Assembly: GCA_001795035.1 (NCBI GenBank)
Contig: MGMW01000098.1
Coordinates: 1-10,405, forward strand
DNA from: Chloroflexi bacterium RBG_13_53_26
GTDB taxonomy: Bacteria; Chloroflexota; Dehalococcoidia; UBA2247; RBG-13-53-26
Length of the DNA stretch: 10,405 bases
Direction: 5' to 3'
Notes under the pieces: generated by a model
Databases searched by the model: none
Told to the model about the DNA's origin: nothing
Seen by the model: the letters and a program-made list of their open reading frames with translations, nothing else
Program-made: the position numbers and the translations under genes
In this document: positions 1-6,598 of the stretch, piece by piece
How positions within the stretch are numbered: position 1 is the stretch's first letter
How the letters are laid out: each line of letters starts with the position of its first letter

Positions 1-12
1 GATTCGCATGCT

Positions 13-582
13 GTGACGGAGCGGTATTCTGCCATACTGCAGACGGCGGAAAGGCTATTTGGAGAGAAGGGATACCATGGCCTGTCAATTGACGAGATAG
101 CCAGGGAATCCGGCGTATCCAAAGGCCTCATTTTCTATCACTTCACCAGCAAGAAGGCATTAGTTGAGCGCATATTGGAAGACGCCCTGGCTGAGCTGTT
201 CATAAAATGGGATGCCATTGCACAGAATGGTGAGTCGGGGCAGGCCAAGCTTCGCGCAGCGGTCGCGGCATGTCTTGACATGGCCAGGTCGCGGCCCTAC
301 TTAATGCGAATCGCATTTTTTGGAGTCAACCCCGAGGCGGAAATGAAGGACATTTTCATCAACCTGGGTGAGAAGCTCATACCGAGGGTTGACGCGCTGG
401 TCAGTGACGGCATCGCCACAGGGGAGTTCCGGACTATTGACAGCCGGACCGCTGCCCTTCTGCTGTTGGGAATGATAGCTGGACCACCTCTGAAAGGCGG
501 TTTGCAGCCGCTCGCTCTTCAGTCGGTTGATCGGATTGCTGATGAGATTGCCGATATATTCTGCCATGGCATCTGCCGGTAA
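13..582 (+). CDS. TetR/AcrR-family transcriptional regulator, start possibly upstream of the window
   Basis: This is a ligand-responsive DNA-binding repressor of the TetR family. The N-terminal helix-turn-helix domain is clear: ILQTAERLFGEKGYHG at about residues 8-23, then SIDEIARESGVSKGLIFYHF at 25-44, the classic TetR recognition-helix signature. The remaining ~140 residues are the variable ligand-binding and dimerisation domain. At 189 aa it is within the usual TetR range of 180-220. The start given is a GTG, but the frame stays open to base 1 and TetR proteins often carry a few more residues before this motif, so the true start may lie outside the window. It precedes the RND exporter, with an 11-bp perfect inverted repeat just after its stop codon. 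From that arrangement I infer that it represses the exporter. The family call is secure. The target and the inducer are inference. Confidence 0.93.
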   Translation: MTERYSAILQTAERLFGEKGYHGLSIDEIARESGVSKGLIFYHFTSKKALVERILEDALAELFIKWDAIAQNGESGQAKLRAAVAACLDMARSRPYLMRIAFFGVNPEAEMKDIFINLGEKLIPRVDALVSDGIATGEFRTIDSRTAALLLLGMIAGPPLKGGLQPLALQSVDRIADEIADIFCHGICR

Positions 583-592
583 TTTTTTTTGC

Positions 593-620
593 AGTTGACT
601 GACTGTCTGGTCAGTCAACT
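593..620. promoter_or_regulatory. Inverted-repeat operator, probably for the upstream TetR protein
   Basis: A perfect 11-bp inverted repeat: AGTTGACTGAC (593-603), a 6-bp spacer, then GTCAGTCAACT (610-620). GACTGAC/GTCAGTC half-sites of this kind are typical of TetR-family operators. It lies 10 bp after the tetR-like stop and overlaps a plausible promoter reading toward the exporter gene. Binding here would block RNA polymerase. That the neighbouring TetR protein is the binder is inferred from position. Confidence 0.75.
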
Positions 621-627
621 CTATATT
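599..627 (+). promoter_or_regulatory. Candidate promoter for the RND exporter gene
   Basis: A possible -35 CTGACT (599-604) is followed after exactly 17 bp by TATATT (622-627), which is 5/6 of the -10 consensus. The -35 lies in the left arm of the inverted repeat and the right arm fills the spacer, the usual geometry for TetR repression. The predicted start near 634 would leave a leader of about 200 nt before the ATG at 835. A second, weaker pair (TTGTTA at 772, TGATAA at 795, 17-bp spacer) lies closer to the gene and cannot be excluded. Confidence 0.45.
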
Positions 628-834
628 GCTTTGCCGTGTGAAACGGTGAAGCTGAATCTGGAGATGAGTTGAGCCATCGGGCTGACCGGGCGGCTCCGGC
701 GCGCCTGAAGACATACTGAATGGGGTAGAGCAGGCAATGAGCGTATTGGAAGAATCCTGGGGCAAATATTCTTGTTATCTTCGGTTACCAGTTCTGATAA
801 GGCATAGCCGGGACTACGAGAGAATGGAGCAAGA

Positions 835-3156
835 ATGAACAAGTTATTTAACCGGTTAGGTATTTTCATAAAGAATAAACATGTGCTACTGGTTATCATA
901 TGTTTATGTCTAATAGTCCCTTCCATCCTGGGGGCTCTGAGACTCAAGATGGACACGGGAAACGATACCTATGTATCTGCCGATTCTCAAGTTTATCAAG
1001 ACTATCAGCGGTTCACAGAGCGTTTCAGCGACAGTGTGGCGATAGTTCTTGTCACCGCGGACAATCTGGACCACCTTGTTCAACCAGACAATATGGCGGC
1101 TATAGAGGCTGTCGAAACACAGATGGCAGCCAACCCCAATGTCGTCTCGGCTATAGGCCCTGCGTTTGTCGTCAAGCAGGCCGTGGCCCAAGTCACCGGC
1201 ACCCCCCAGTTGCCGACAGACCCGCAAGCGATACTGGCAATCATTACGGATCCGCAAAGCGGCACGGTGAGGGCGGATTTCAGTCAGATATTCCCCGATA
1301 GCCGTCATGCTCTCATCGCCATAACCATCGATGCCAGATTGTCAGACAGTGAGCAGGCGGATGTGGTTAAAGAAATCAAAGACACAGTGGCCGGAGCGGG
1401 CTTTGAGGGAAATGTCAGTGCCAGTGTTACCGGCCTCCCCGCCTTCAGGAGCGAAATGGAACGCATGATGCGCGGCACCATGCTCAACATGCTGATCCTG
1501 TCAGTGGCTCTGATGCTCATCATCCTGACTTTCATATTCAGAGTCCGCGGTTTCTTTGCATGGCGCTGGCTGCCGCTGGGCATTGTGTTCCTCGGCATCA
1601 TTTACGCTTTCGGTGCCATGGGCGCACTCAGCATACCTATCACTATAGTTACCATGGCGGTCTTCCCCATCCTGGTGGGGCTGGGTGTGGACTACGCCAT
1701 CCAGTTCCACAATCGTTACGATGAGGAGAGGCGAGAAGATAGAACCACTGCCGATGCCATCGTCAGCTCTGTTACCCATATCGGCCCGACGATCGGCATT
1801 GCTATTGTCGCCGCATGTCTGGGGTTCGCTGCCCTCTTCTTCTCACCCGTGCCCATGATCCGTGATTTTGGACTCACCCTGATCATCGGGGTTGCTGTCT
1901 GCTATGTGGTCTCAATGTTCCTCCTACTAGCGGTCCTCTATTGGCACGATCGACGCCAGGAATCCAAGAGAGAAGCAGCACAAGGTAAAGGGAGACATCA
2001 GCCGAACAAACAGGGCACCAACTTCGTAGAAAAAGGACTCTCTCGCCTGGCCCCGTGGGTAATCAAGAAGCCTCTGGTCATTGTTTCTATCGCTGTTCTC
2101 CTCGCTGGGACAGGACTCTTCGTTGACTCCCGCATTGATACGGAAAGCAACATAATGAAATTCATGTCAGCGGACATACCGGTGGTAAAGGATATGAACA
2201 CGGTGTCATCCCTCGGCAGCGGGGTCTCGTCAACAAACCTGCTTGTCGAGGCTCAAGACATCACCGATCCGGCTGTCCTCGATTGGATGTGGCAAATCGA
2301 GCAACGAGTAAAGGAGGAGCACTCCGACACTGTTACTGGCACCAGCAGTATTGCTGACATCATCATGCAGGCCACCGGGGGCCAGATCCCCCAGGATCCA
2401 CAAGTGATCAGGCAGATACTGCAGGAAATCCCAGAACCCATCAGAAAGAACCTCATTACTGATGACTTCGCTGCAGCCAACGTAGTAGTCTCCAGTCGGG
2501 AGGTGCAGAGTGCCGTCTCCAAGGAGCTGGCAAAAGATTTGAGGGCTTATACCAGCGAGCCCCCTGACGGTGTGAAGGTCACCGTAACCGGACAAACTGA
2601 AGTCATGGTCGCGCTTATGAGTGCACTGACTACCGGCAGGGAGAAGATGACTTTGCTGGGCATCGTTTTTGTCTTCGTGGGCATTTTGATCCTCTTCAGA
2701 TTCAGATTGCTTCGCGCTCTTCTGGCTATCCTGCCAATGATCTTCATCATCGGATGGTCGGGCGGGTTGATGTATCTCCTGGGGGTGAAATACACTCCCC
2801 TGACGGGATCCTTGGGCGCGCTTATCATAGGCATCGGTGTAGAATTCACCATTTTGCTGATGATGCGCTACTACGAGGAGCGCGACAAGGGTGAGAATCC
2901 GCAACGGGCGATGACCACCAGCATCGTCAGGATAGGGCGGGCCATCATCGCCTCCGGCTTCACCGTGATCGGCGGTTTCGCGGCGCTGCTGATCGCCACT
3001 GACTTCCCGATCCTGCGCGACTTCGGCATGGTAACCGTGATAGACGTCTTCTTCGCGCTGGTGACTACCCTGGTGGTACTGCCACCGCTGATCGTCTGGG
3101 TGGACTCCTGGAGAGAGAAACATGGGAAATCAAGAACGCCGGCAGCCAGCACTTGA
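835..3156 (+). CDS. MMPL/HAE3-type RND superfamily exporter
   Basis: A 773-aa inner-membrane transporter of the RND superfamily, MMPL/HAE3 type, expected to export lipids or hydrophobic compounds using the proton gradient. It has the duplicated RND plan. TM1 (~17-36) is followed by a large extracytoplasmic domain (~37-212) and TM2-TM6 (~215-370). A charged cytoplasmic linker (~371-410) precedes TM7 (~412-430), a second external domain (~431-600) and TM8-TM12 (~605-757). TM4 carries GLGVDYAIQFHNRYDEE (283-299) with the D286-Y287 pair expected for proton relay. The equivalent place in TM10 reads GIGVEFTILLMMRYYEE (666-682), so E670-F671 replace Asp-Tyr. The ATG has GGAG 5 nt upstream (826-829). 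Neither an adaptor nor an outer-membrane channel gene is adjacent, as expected for MMPL/HAE3 proteins. The substrate is unknown. Confidence 0.93.
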   Translation: MNKLFNRLGIFIKNKHVLLVIICLCLIVPSILGALRLKMDTGNDTYVSADSQVYQDYQRFTERFSDSVAIVLVTADNLDHLVQPDNMAAIEAVETQMAANPNVVSAIGPAFVVKQAVAQVTGTPQLPTDPQAILAIITDPQSGTVRADFSQIFPDSRHALIAITIDARLSDSEQADVVKEIKDTVAGAGFEGNVSASVTGLPAFRSEMERMMRGTMLNMLILSVALMLIILTFIFRVRGFFAWRWLPLGIVFLGIIYAFGAMGALSIPITIVTMAVFPILVGLGVDYAIQFHNRYDEERREDRTTADAIVSSVTHIGPTIGIAIVAACLGFAALFFSPVPMIRDFGLTLIIGVAVCYVVSMFLLLAVLYWHDRRQESKREAAQGKGRHQPNKQGTNFVEKGLSRLAPWVIKKPLVIVSIAVLLAGTGLFVDSRIDTESNIMKFMSADIPVVKDMNTVSSLGSGVSSTNLLVEAQDITDPAVLDWMWQIEQRVKEEHSDTVTGTSSIADIIMQATGGQIPQDPQVIRQILQEIPEPIRKNLITDDFAAANVVVSSREVQSAVSKELAKDLRAYTSEPPDGVKVTVTGQTEVMVALMSALTTGREKMTLLGIVFVFVGILILFRFRLLRALLAILPMIFIIGWSGGLMYLLGVKYTPLTGSLGALIIGIGVEFTILLMMRYYEERDKGENPQRAMTTSIVRIGRAIIASGFTVIGGFAALLIATDFPILRDFGMVTVIDVFFALVTTLVVLPPLIVWVDSWREKHGKSRTPAAST

Positions 3157-3165
3157 GACTGCGCG

Positions 3166-3185
3166 CATCGGTTCTGAGTCCGATG
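3166..3185 (+). terminator. Possible hairpin after the exporter gene
   Basis: CATCGG (3166-3171) and CCGATG (3180-3185) form a 6-bp stem with an 8-nt loop, starting 9 nt after the exporter stop codon. There is no following T-run, so it is at best a weak or factor-dependent terminator or an mRNA-stabilising structure. Confidence 0.25.
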
Positions 3186-3301
3186 AGCGGAAGTCCATCT
3201 CACATGGCGCAAGGCCGCACGGTCTCTATGTGTTGATTCGCATGGAGAACCGGCCCGGCACTGGTTGCTTATCAAGTTGAAGGAGGCCTGAATTGATATC
3301 T

Positions 3302-3306
3302 GGAGG
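3302..3306 (+). promoter_or_regulatory. Ribosome binding site of the universal stress protein gene
   Basis: GGAGG lies 8 nt before the ATG at 3315 and supports that start. A second strong site, AAGGAGG (about 3280-3286), sits 6 nt before a TTG at 3293 that opens a 9-codon frame ending inside the usp gene, at TGA 3320-3322. Confidence 0.7.
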
Positions 3307-3314
3307 ACTGATAG

Positions 3315-4181
3315 ATGTATGAAAGAATACTTGTTCCGCTCGACGGTTCGCAGTTGGCTGAGATTGCCCTACCCTATGCCGAGGAGCTCTCGGGAAGACT
3401 GGGGGCTGAAGTTACCCTGATATATGTCAGTGAGTCGATTGACGACCCGCATCGACACATGCACCAGATCTATATGCAGAAAATGGCTGAGTCCACAAAG
3501 CAAGATACCGAGGCGTACGCCAGGAAGCTGGGCAAAGAGTTGGCAATTCAGGTAAGGTCCGTGAATCTTGCCGGCAACCCTGCCGAAGAGATTGTGAAGT
3601 ATGCAGATAGGGAGAATACCGGACTTATTGTACTGTCAACACATGGTCAATCAGGCATTGGGCGATGGACCATTGGGAGCATAGCCAACAAGGTCGTCAG
3701 GGCCACCAAAAAGCCAGTGGCACTTGTCAGAGCGGAAGGTCCCCGCCCTGACGTGCCCCAGAAAGACATGCTGAGGAAGGCATTGCTGCCTCTCGATGGG
3801 TCGAGGGAGAGCGAGGCTGCCATCCCTTATGCTGCAGAGCTCGCTTCCAGGCTTGGGATGAGTGTGACACTGCTTCAGGTGTTGGCAATAGGCGATAAAG
3901 CACTGGCCGAAGATTATCTGGAAAAGACAGGGGCTCAACTGAAACAGAAGGGAGTGACGGTAGAATCCCGGGTGATATTTGGCGAAGCAGCCACAGAGAT
4001 TATCAACCTTGCTGATGAAATTCATGCCGATGTGGTAGCCATGTCAACACATGGGCGGTCTGGAATCGGCCGCTGGGTCCTCGGCAGCGTTGCAGAGAGG
4101 GTCCTGTATGAGGGCAACACTCCTCTGCTACTGGTGAGGGGAACTGTCGGCAGGAATGAGGTCGCTTCACGACGTGGCTGA
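3315..4181 (+). CDS. Tandem-domain universal stress protein (UspA family)
   Basis: A cytoplasmic 288-aa protein made of two Usp domains (about 1-140 and 154-276). Each starts with the typical beta strand and loop, ILVPLDGSQLAEIALPYAEEL (5-25) and LLPLDGSRESEAAIPYAAEL (157-176). Each ends with the nucleotide-binding loop: STHGQSGIGRWTIGS at 108-122 and STHGRSGIGRWVLGS at 244-258. This fits G-2x-G-9x-G-S with Ser for the first Gly, a common variant. Both loops are intact, so both domains probably bind ATP. Family members help cells survive stress and energy limitation, and their exact reaction is usually unknown. The gene follows the exporter by 158 bp in the same direction, so read-through is possible, but it has its own good ribosome binding site. 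Confidence 0.95.
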   Translation: MYERILVPLDGSQLAEIALPYAEELSGRLGAEVTLIYVSESIDDPHRHMHQIYMQKMAESTKQDTEAYARKLGKELAIQVRSVNLAGNPAEEIVKYADRENTGLIVLSTHGQSGIGRWTIGSIANKVVRATKKPVALVRAEGPRPDVPQKDMLRKALLPLDGSRESEAAIPYAAELASRLGMSVTLLQVLAIGDKALAEDYLEKTGAQLKQKGVTVESRVIFGEAATEIINLADEIHADVVAMSTHGRSGIGRWVLGSVAERVLYEGNTPLLLVRGTVGRNEVASRRG

Positions 4182-4545
4182 TATGTGAGACTGCTGCCGG
4201 AGTGAAAAAGGGTATAGACCATGACTGTACTGACACACTGAGAACCGGAGATCGAACAGGAAGCCCGATATTGGTCTTGAGAAGTCGCCCCGTTGAACCA
4301 GGTCTCCCTCGAACGTTCCCGTTCCCCGCGATTCTGTACTGTCTCAAGTGTTTCCCGAACAGGCTCAGTCCACAACAAGGCTGAGGCGGGCATCGTTTCC
4401 CACCCTTGTCTTTTTCTGTTGGAGACCCTTGTCGGAAGATGAGTGTTGGCAAGGAATCGGTGGTGGGGGGCATGAGATCGATCACCGCTCGTTGGTGTTC
4501 ACAGGGAATGGCATCTAAGACACTTGACCAAGGCAAACCGTAGGG
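4182..4545. other. Non-coding spacer between usp and the first dispersed repeat
   Basis: No convincing gene is visible. Short open frames on both strands lack ribosome binding sites and recognisable motifs. Short stop-limited frames, with repeat copy A at the end, suggest decayed or purely intergenic DNA. I see no clear promoter or T-rich terminator. Confidence 0.5.
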
Positions 4546-4650
4546 GGAGTCGAACCCTATCGATTTCATAGACCAAAGGCCAGTTCGAAGCTTGCAGTTC
4601 TGTCTTTCGTCCAGTATCGCCCACCATCCTTATGTCTGCCTGCAAAACTC
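4546..4650 (+). repeat. Dispersed repeat, copy A
   Basis: Copy A starts with GGAGTCGAACCC (4546-4557), passes through TTCATAGACC and AGGCCAGTTCGAAG, and then the best-conserved block GTTCTGTCTTTCGTCCAGTA (about 4596-4615). It ends with CCCACCATCCTTATGTCTGCC and TGCAAAAC. Over a 59-bp core it matches copy D at 51 positions. The 3' part (CCACCATCCTTATGTCT) is shared exactly with copy B. It lies upstream of rsgA. The family is unknown to me. Confidence 0.8.
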
Positions 4651-4742
4651 GGTAGACCGCTGGCTGCGAGCCCCCAGTTGACCGGCGCCAAGGTCTTCCC
4701 AGCCTAGTCTTCTCCAGCATTCTATAAGAGACTGTAGACGAC

Positions 4743-4777
4743 GTGAAGGGGCGCTTCACCTACGGTGAACCCCACTT
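4743..4777 (+). promoter_or_regulatory. Structured leader upstream of rsgA
   Basis: TTCACC (4755-4760) pairs with GGTGAA (4764-4769) around a 3-nt loop. The stem can be extended by GGGG (4748-4751) with CCCC (4770-4773), leaving CGC bulged. An alternative hairpin pairs GTGAAG (4743-4748) with CTTCAC (4754-4759). The two share one strand and exclude each other. The structure ends about 35 nt before the rsgA ATG. It could be an operator, an mRNA switch or chance. Confidence 0.35.
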
Positions 4778-4811
4778 GCAGCCGCCATGATCAGAGATTA
4801 GGATATTGCAG

Positions 4812-5876
4812 ATGGAACTCAGAGATCTCGGCTTCGATCAATGGTTTCGAGACAGGCGAGAAGAGCTGAACAGGCCTGATTGCACCGTGGCTCGCGTAAC
4901 CGCAGTCAACAGAGACAGCTACCTTGTCAGAAATGAGAGTAGCGAAGTCCTGGCTGAACTTGCAGGCAACTTCCTATTCTCCGCTGAGTCAATCTTGGAC
5001 TATCCTTGCGTAGGGGATTGGGCGTTTGTCCAGTATCACAACTCCGATACGTTCGCCATCATTCAGGGCCTATTCCCCAGGAAGTCGTTCTTGCGACGTA
5101 AAACACCTGGCAGGAACATCGAATACCAGACGATCGCGGCCAACATGGATGTTGCTTTGATTGTGCAATCCTGTGATTTTGACTTCAATCTGCGCAGGTT
5201 GGAGCGCTACTTGGTGATGATAAACGAAGGGAAGATTCAGCCGATGCTCCTACTGACCAAAAGCGACCTGGTTAGTCCAGAGAGTATAAGACAAAGGATT
5301 TCGGAGGTGAGGCAGTCCAACATCCATTGCATGGTGACTGCGCTCAGCAACATAACCGGCTCCGGACTGGATCAAGTGCGCCAAGTGTTGGAGCCTGGCA
5401 AGACCTATTGCCTCCTTGGATCATCTGGAGTGGGTAAAACCACACTACTGAACCATCTCGTAGGCCGCGATCTATTTCAGACAAACACTGTCCGGGCCAA
5501 AGACGGAAAGGGAAGACACACGACAGCTCGCCGCCAATTGACAGTGCTTGATCAAGGCGCAATGCTCATCGACACTCCAGGAATGAGGGAACTGGGTAAT
5601 ATCAGTGTCAGTACTGCCATCGATGAGACCTTCACCGATATTCAGGAACTCTCCAGAAGTTGTCGTTTCACAGACTGCACCCATACTACGGAAATCGGTT
5701 GCTCAGTCCTGATGGCGATTGAGAACGGGGAATTGAGCGAAGAGCGCTACCGAAGCTACCTGAAGCTACTCAAGGAATCCGAGTACCTGCAGTTGTCCTA
5801 CATTGAGAAACGCAGGAAGGACAGAAAGTTCGGACGGTTCATTAAGTCAGCAATGAAACAATACAAGAAGAGGTGA
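4812..5876 (+). CDS. rsgA: Ribosome small-subunit-dependent GTPase A (RsgA/YjeQ)
   Basis: A circularly permuted GTPase that acts late in 30S ribosomal subunit assembly. From the ATG it is 354 aa, a normal length. An OB-fold RNA-binding domain covers about 25-95. The GTPase motifs come in permuted order: G4 TKSD (149-152), the G5-like region near TALS (176-179), G1 GSSGVGKT (203-210), the RHTT switch region (235-238) and G3 DTPGM (254-258). The C-terminal zinc-binding knuckle is complete, with C284, C289, H291 and C297, followed by a basic tail. An in-frame TTG 6 nt upstream is possible, but AGGA (4800-4803) is spaced correctly only for the ATG at 4812. Repeat copies A and B lie on its two sides, and B begins 8 bp after the stop. 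Confidence 0.96.
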   Translation: MELRDLGFDQWFRDRREELNRPDCTVARVTAVNRDSYLVRNESSEVLAELAGNFLFSAESILDYPCVGDWAFVQYHNSDTFAIIQGLFPRKSFLRRKTPGRNIEYQTIAANMDVALIVQSCDFDFNLRRLERYLVMINEGKIQPMLLLTKSDLVSPESIRQRISEVRQSNIHCMVTALSNITGSGLDQVRQVLEPGKTYCLLGSSGVGKTTLLNHLVGRDLFQTNTVRAKDGKGRHTTARRQLTVLDQGAMLIDTPGMRELGNISVSTAIDETFTDIQELSRSCRFTDCTHTTEIGCSVLMAIENGELSEERYRSYLKLLKESEYLQLSYIEKRRKDRKFGRFIKSAMKQYKKR

Positions 5877-5884
5877 GTGTGAAT

Positions 5885-6008
5885 GGATCTGACCAGTCCA
5901 CCATAGCACGACTATGCCAGACTGAAAGCCAGCTCGAAGGTGGCGGTTCTAGATATCGTACACCATGGCCCACCATCCTTATGTCTACTTGCAGAAGTGC
6001 AGCAGAAG
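5885..6008 (+). repeat. Dispersed repeat, copy B
   Basis: Copy B has a poorly conserved first part (GGATCTGACC at 5885). Its clear part runs from about 5913: CAGACTGAAAGCCAGCTCGAAGG, a diverged middle, then CCCACCATCCTTATGTCTAC and TTGCAGAAGTGCAGCA. The 3' half matches copy A, and the tail (GCA-AAGTG-AGCA) matches copy C. It begins 8 bp after the rsgA stop, in the same orientation as the other copies. Confidence 0.7.
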
Positions 6009-6016
6009 GAAGCAGA

Positions 6017-6301
6017 TTACTCGTGGGATGAATGACCAAGAACCCTCCACTCGGAGGGTTCTTCCTTTCTCCCTGGCCGCGTGGCCAGCAGGTGGATGCC
6101 AGCGAAGAGCATCACACAGTTCAGCGCTTGCACCACAGCGAAAAGCCCGAGCATCCCAAGAGAAGATATCAGTCCGGTCTCATCAGCCTGACTCAGGCAC
6201 AAATACGGGATGGAGAAACCAGACGCCCAGCTAAGCAGGGCAGTGAGTATGAGTAACGCACCAAAGACAAGCCTGGCAGCATCGCGGATTGCTGGTCTCA
6301 T
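6017..6301 (-). CDS. Small hypothetical membrane protein with two transmembrane segments
   Basis: I do not recognise a family. From the ATG at 6301 it is 94 aa, with a short basic N-terminus (MRPAIRDAARL), hydrophobic segments at about 11-29 and 50-73, and a polar C-terminal tail from about 74. The hydrophobic pattern and the good -10 box just upstream argue that it is real. There is no ribosome binding site. TATAAT (6314-6309 on the minus strand) ends only 7 nt before the ATG, so the mRNA may be leaderless. A TTG at 6331 could add 10 residues but would place the promoter inside the gene. It converges on rsgA, and the hairpin that probably ends rsgA transcription lies inside the last codons of this gene. 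Moderate confidence that it is expressed; function unknown. Confidence 0.55.
   Translation of the reverse strand: MRPAIRDAARLVFGALLILTALLSWASGFSIPYLCLSQADETGLISSLGMLGLFAVVQALNCVMLFAGIHLLATRPGRKEEPSEWRVLGHSSHE
6038..6070 (+). terminator. Rho-independent terminator, probably for rsgA
   Basis: A perfect 11-bp stem, AAGAACCCTCC (6038-6048) with GGAGGGTTCTT (6053-6063), closed by an ACTC tetraloop and followed by CCTTTCT. The pyrimidine tract is on the + side, so it fits transcripts from rsgA 160 bp upstream. It overlaps the 3' end of the opposing small membrane protein gene. Confidence 0.8.
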
Positions 6302-6302
6302 G

Positions 6303-6338
6303 GGACTGATTATAGTCCGGCTTGTTGCCAAGGCGCAA
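6303..6338 (-). promoter_or_regulatory. Promoter of the small membrane protein gene, with a dyad over the -10
   Basis: On the minus strand a perfect TATAAT (6314-6309) has a weak -35, TTGCGC (6338-6333), 18 bp upstream. The -10 is flanked by GGACT/AGTCC arms (6303-6307 and 6314-6318), so a regulator could bind here. The expected transcription start falls at about the ATG at 6301, suggesting a leaderless mRNA. Confidence 0.45.
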
Positions 6339-6395
6339 CCGCCGCCGGTTCGCTAGCCGCGCGACTCAGCCGTCTGTGTTGCCCTCCCTCTGTAA

Positions 6396-6428
6396 TGTCA
6401 TTCTCGCGAAAGCGGGAATCCAGGAACC
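6396..6428. repeat. Palindromic REP/dRS3-like element
   Basis: TGTCATTCTCGCGAAAGCGGGAATCCAGG-type sequence. ATTCTCGC (6400-6407) pairs with GCGGGAAT (6412-6419) through 8 bp, one a wobble, around a GAAA tetraloop. It closely resembles the ATTCCC-N8-GGGAAT repeats followed by CCAG that are dispersed in many bacterial genomes (called dRS3 in Neisseria). Only one copy is in the window. Confidence 0.7.
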
Positions 6429-6587
6429 ATCCCCCTCTCCGGCGAATGCGCCATCAGCCATGAGCTGTGAGGCCTCTCTCCGAATCGCTTCTGGCAGGAC
6501 ATAAGGCCGCAGCAGGCGACCCCGCCAAGGTGGAGATCAAGCCCCGCCTTGGGCTTGCCTGCACAGCCTGGACTCAGTATTATGTGC

Positions 6588-6593
6588 GAGGTG
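6588..6593 (+). promoter_or_regulatory. Ribosome binding site deciding the start of the ICMT-like gene
   Basis: GAGGTG ends 5 nt before a GTG at 6599 and 11 nt before an ATG at 6605. No such site precedes the more upstream in-frame GTG at 6467, whose extra 44 residues do not look like a protein of this family. GTG 6599 is preferred; ATG 6605 is the alternative. Confidence 0.5.
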
Positions 6594-6598
6594 ACAAA

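Noticed and set aside
1..10. GATTCGCATG at the window start recurs at 3235-3244
   Set aside because: A single 10-bp match with no extension on either side is expected by chance in 10 kb.
2230..3123. A 297-codon open frame antisense to the exporter gene
   Set aside because: It lies fully inside the well-supported exporter gene, is highly polar and rich in His, Gln and Asp, and matches no family. It is a shadow of the other strand.
4003..4569. A 188-codon minus-strand frame across the usp 3' end and the following spacer
   Set aside because: It overlaps the end of the second Usp domain, has no ribosome binding site, and its composition is not that of a folded protein.
6467..6598. Longer N-terminus for the ICMT-like protein from the GTG at 6467
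   Set aside because: No ribosome binding site precedes it, the 44 extra residues do not resemble the family, and GAGGTG before 6599 gives a better start.
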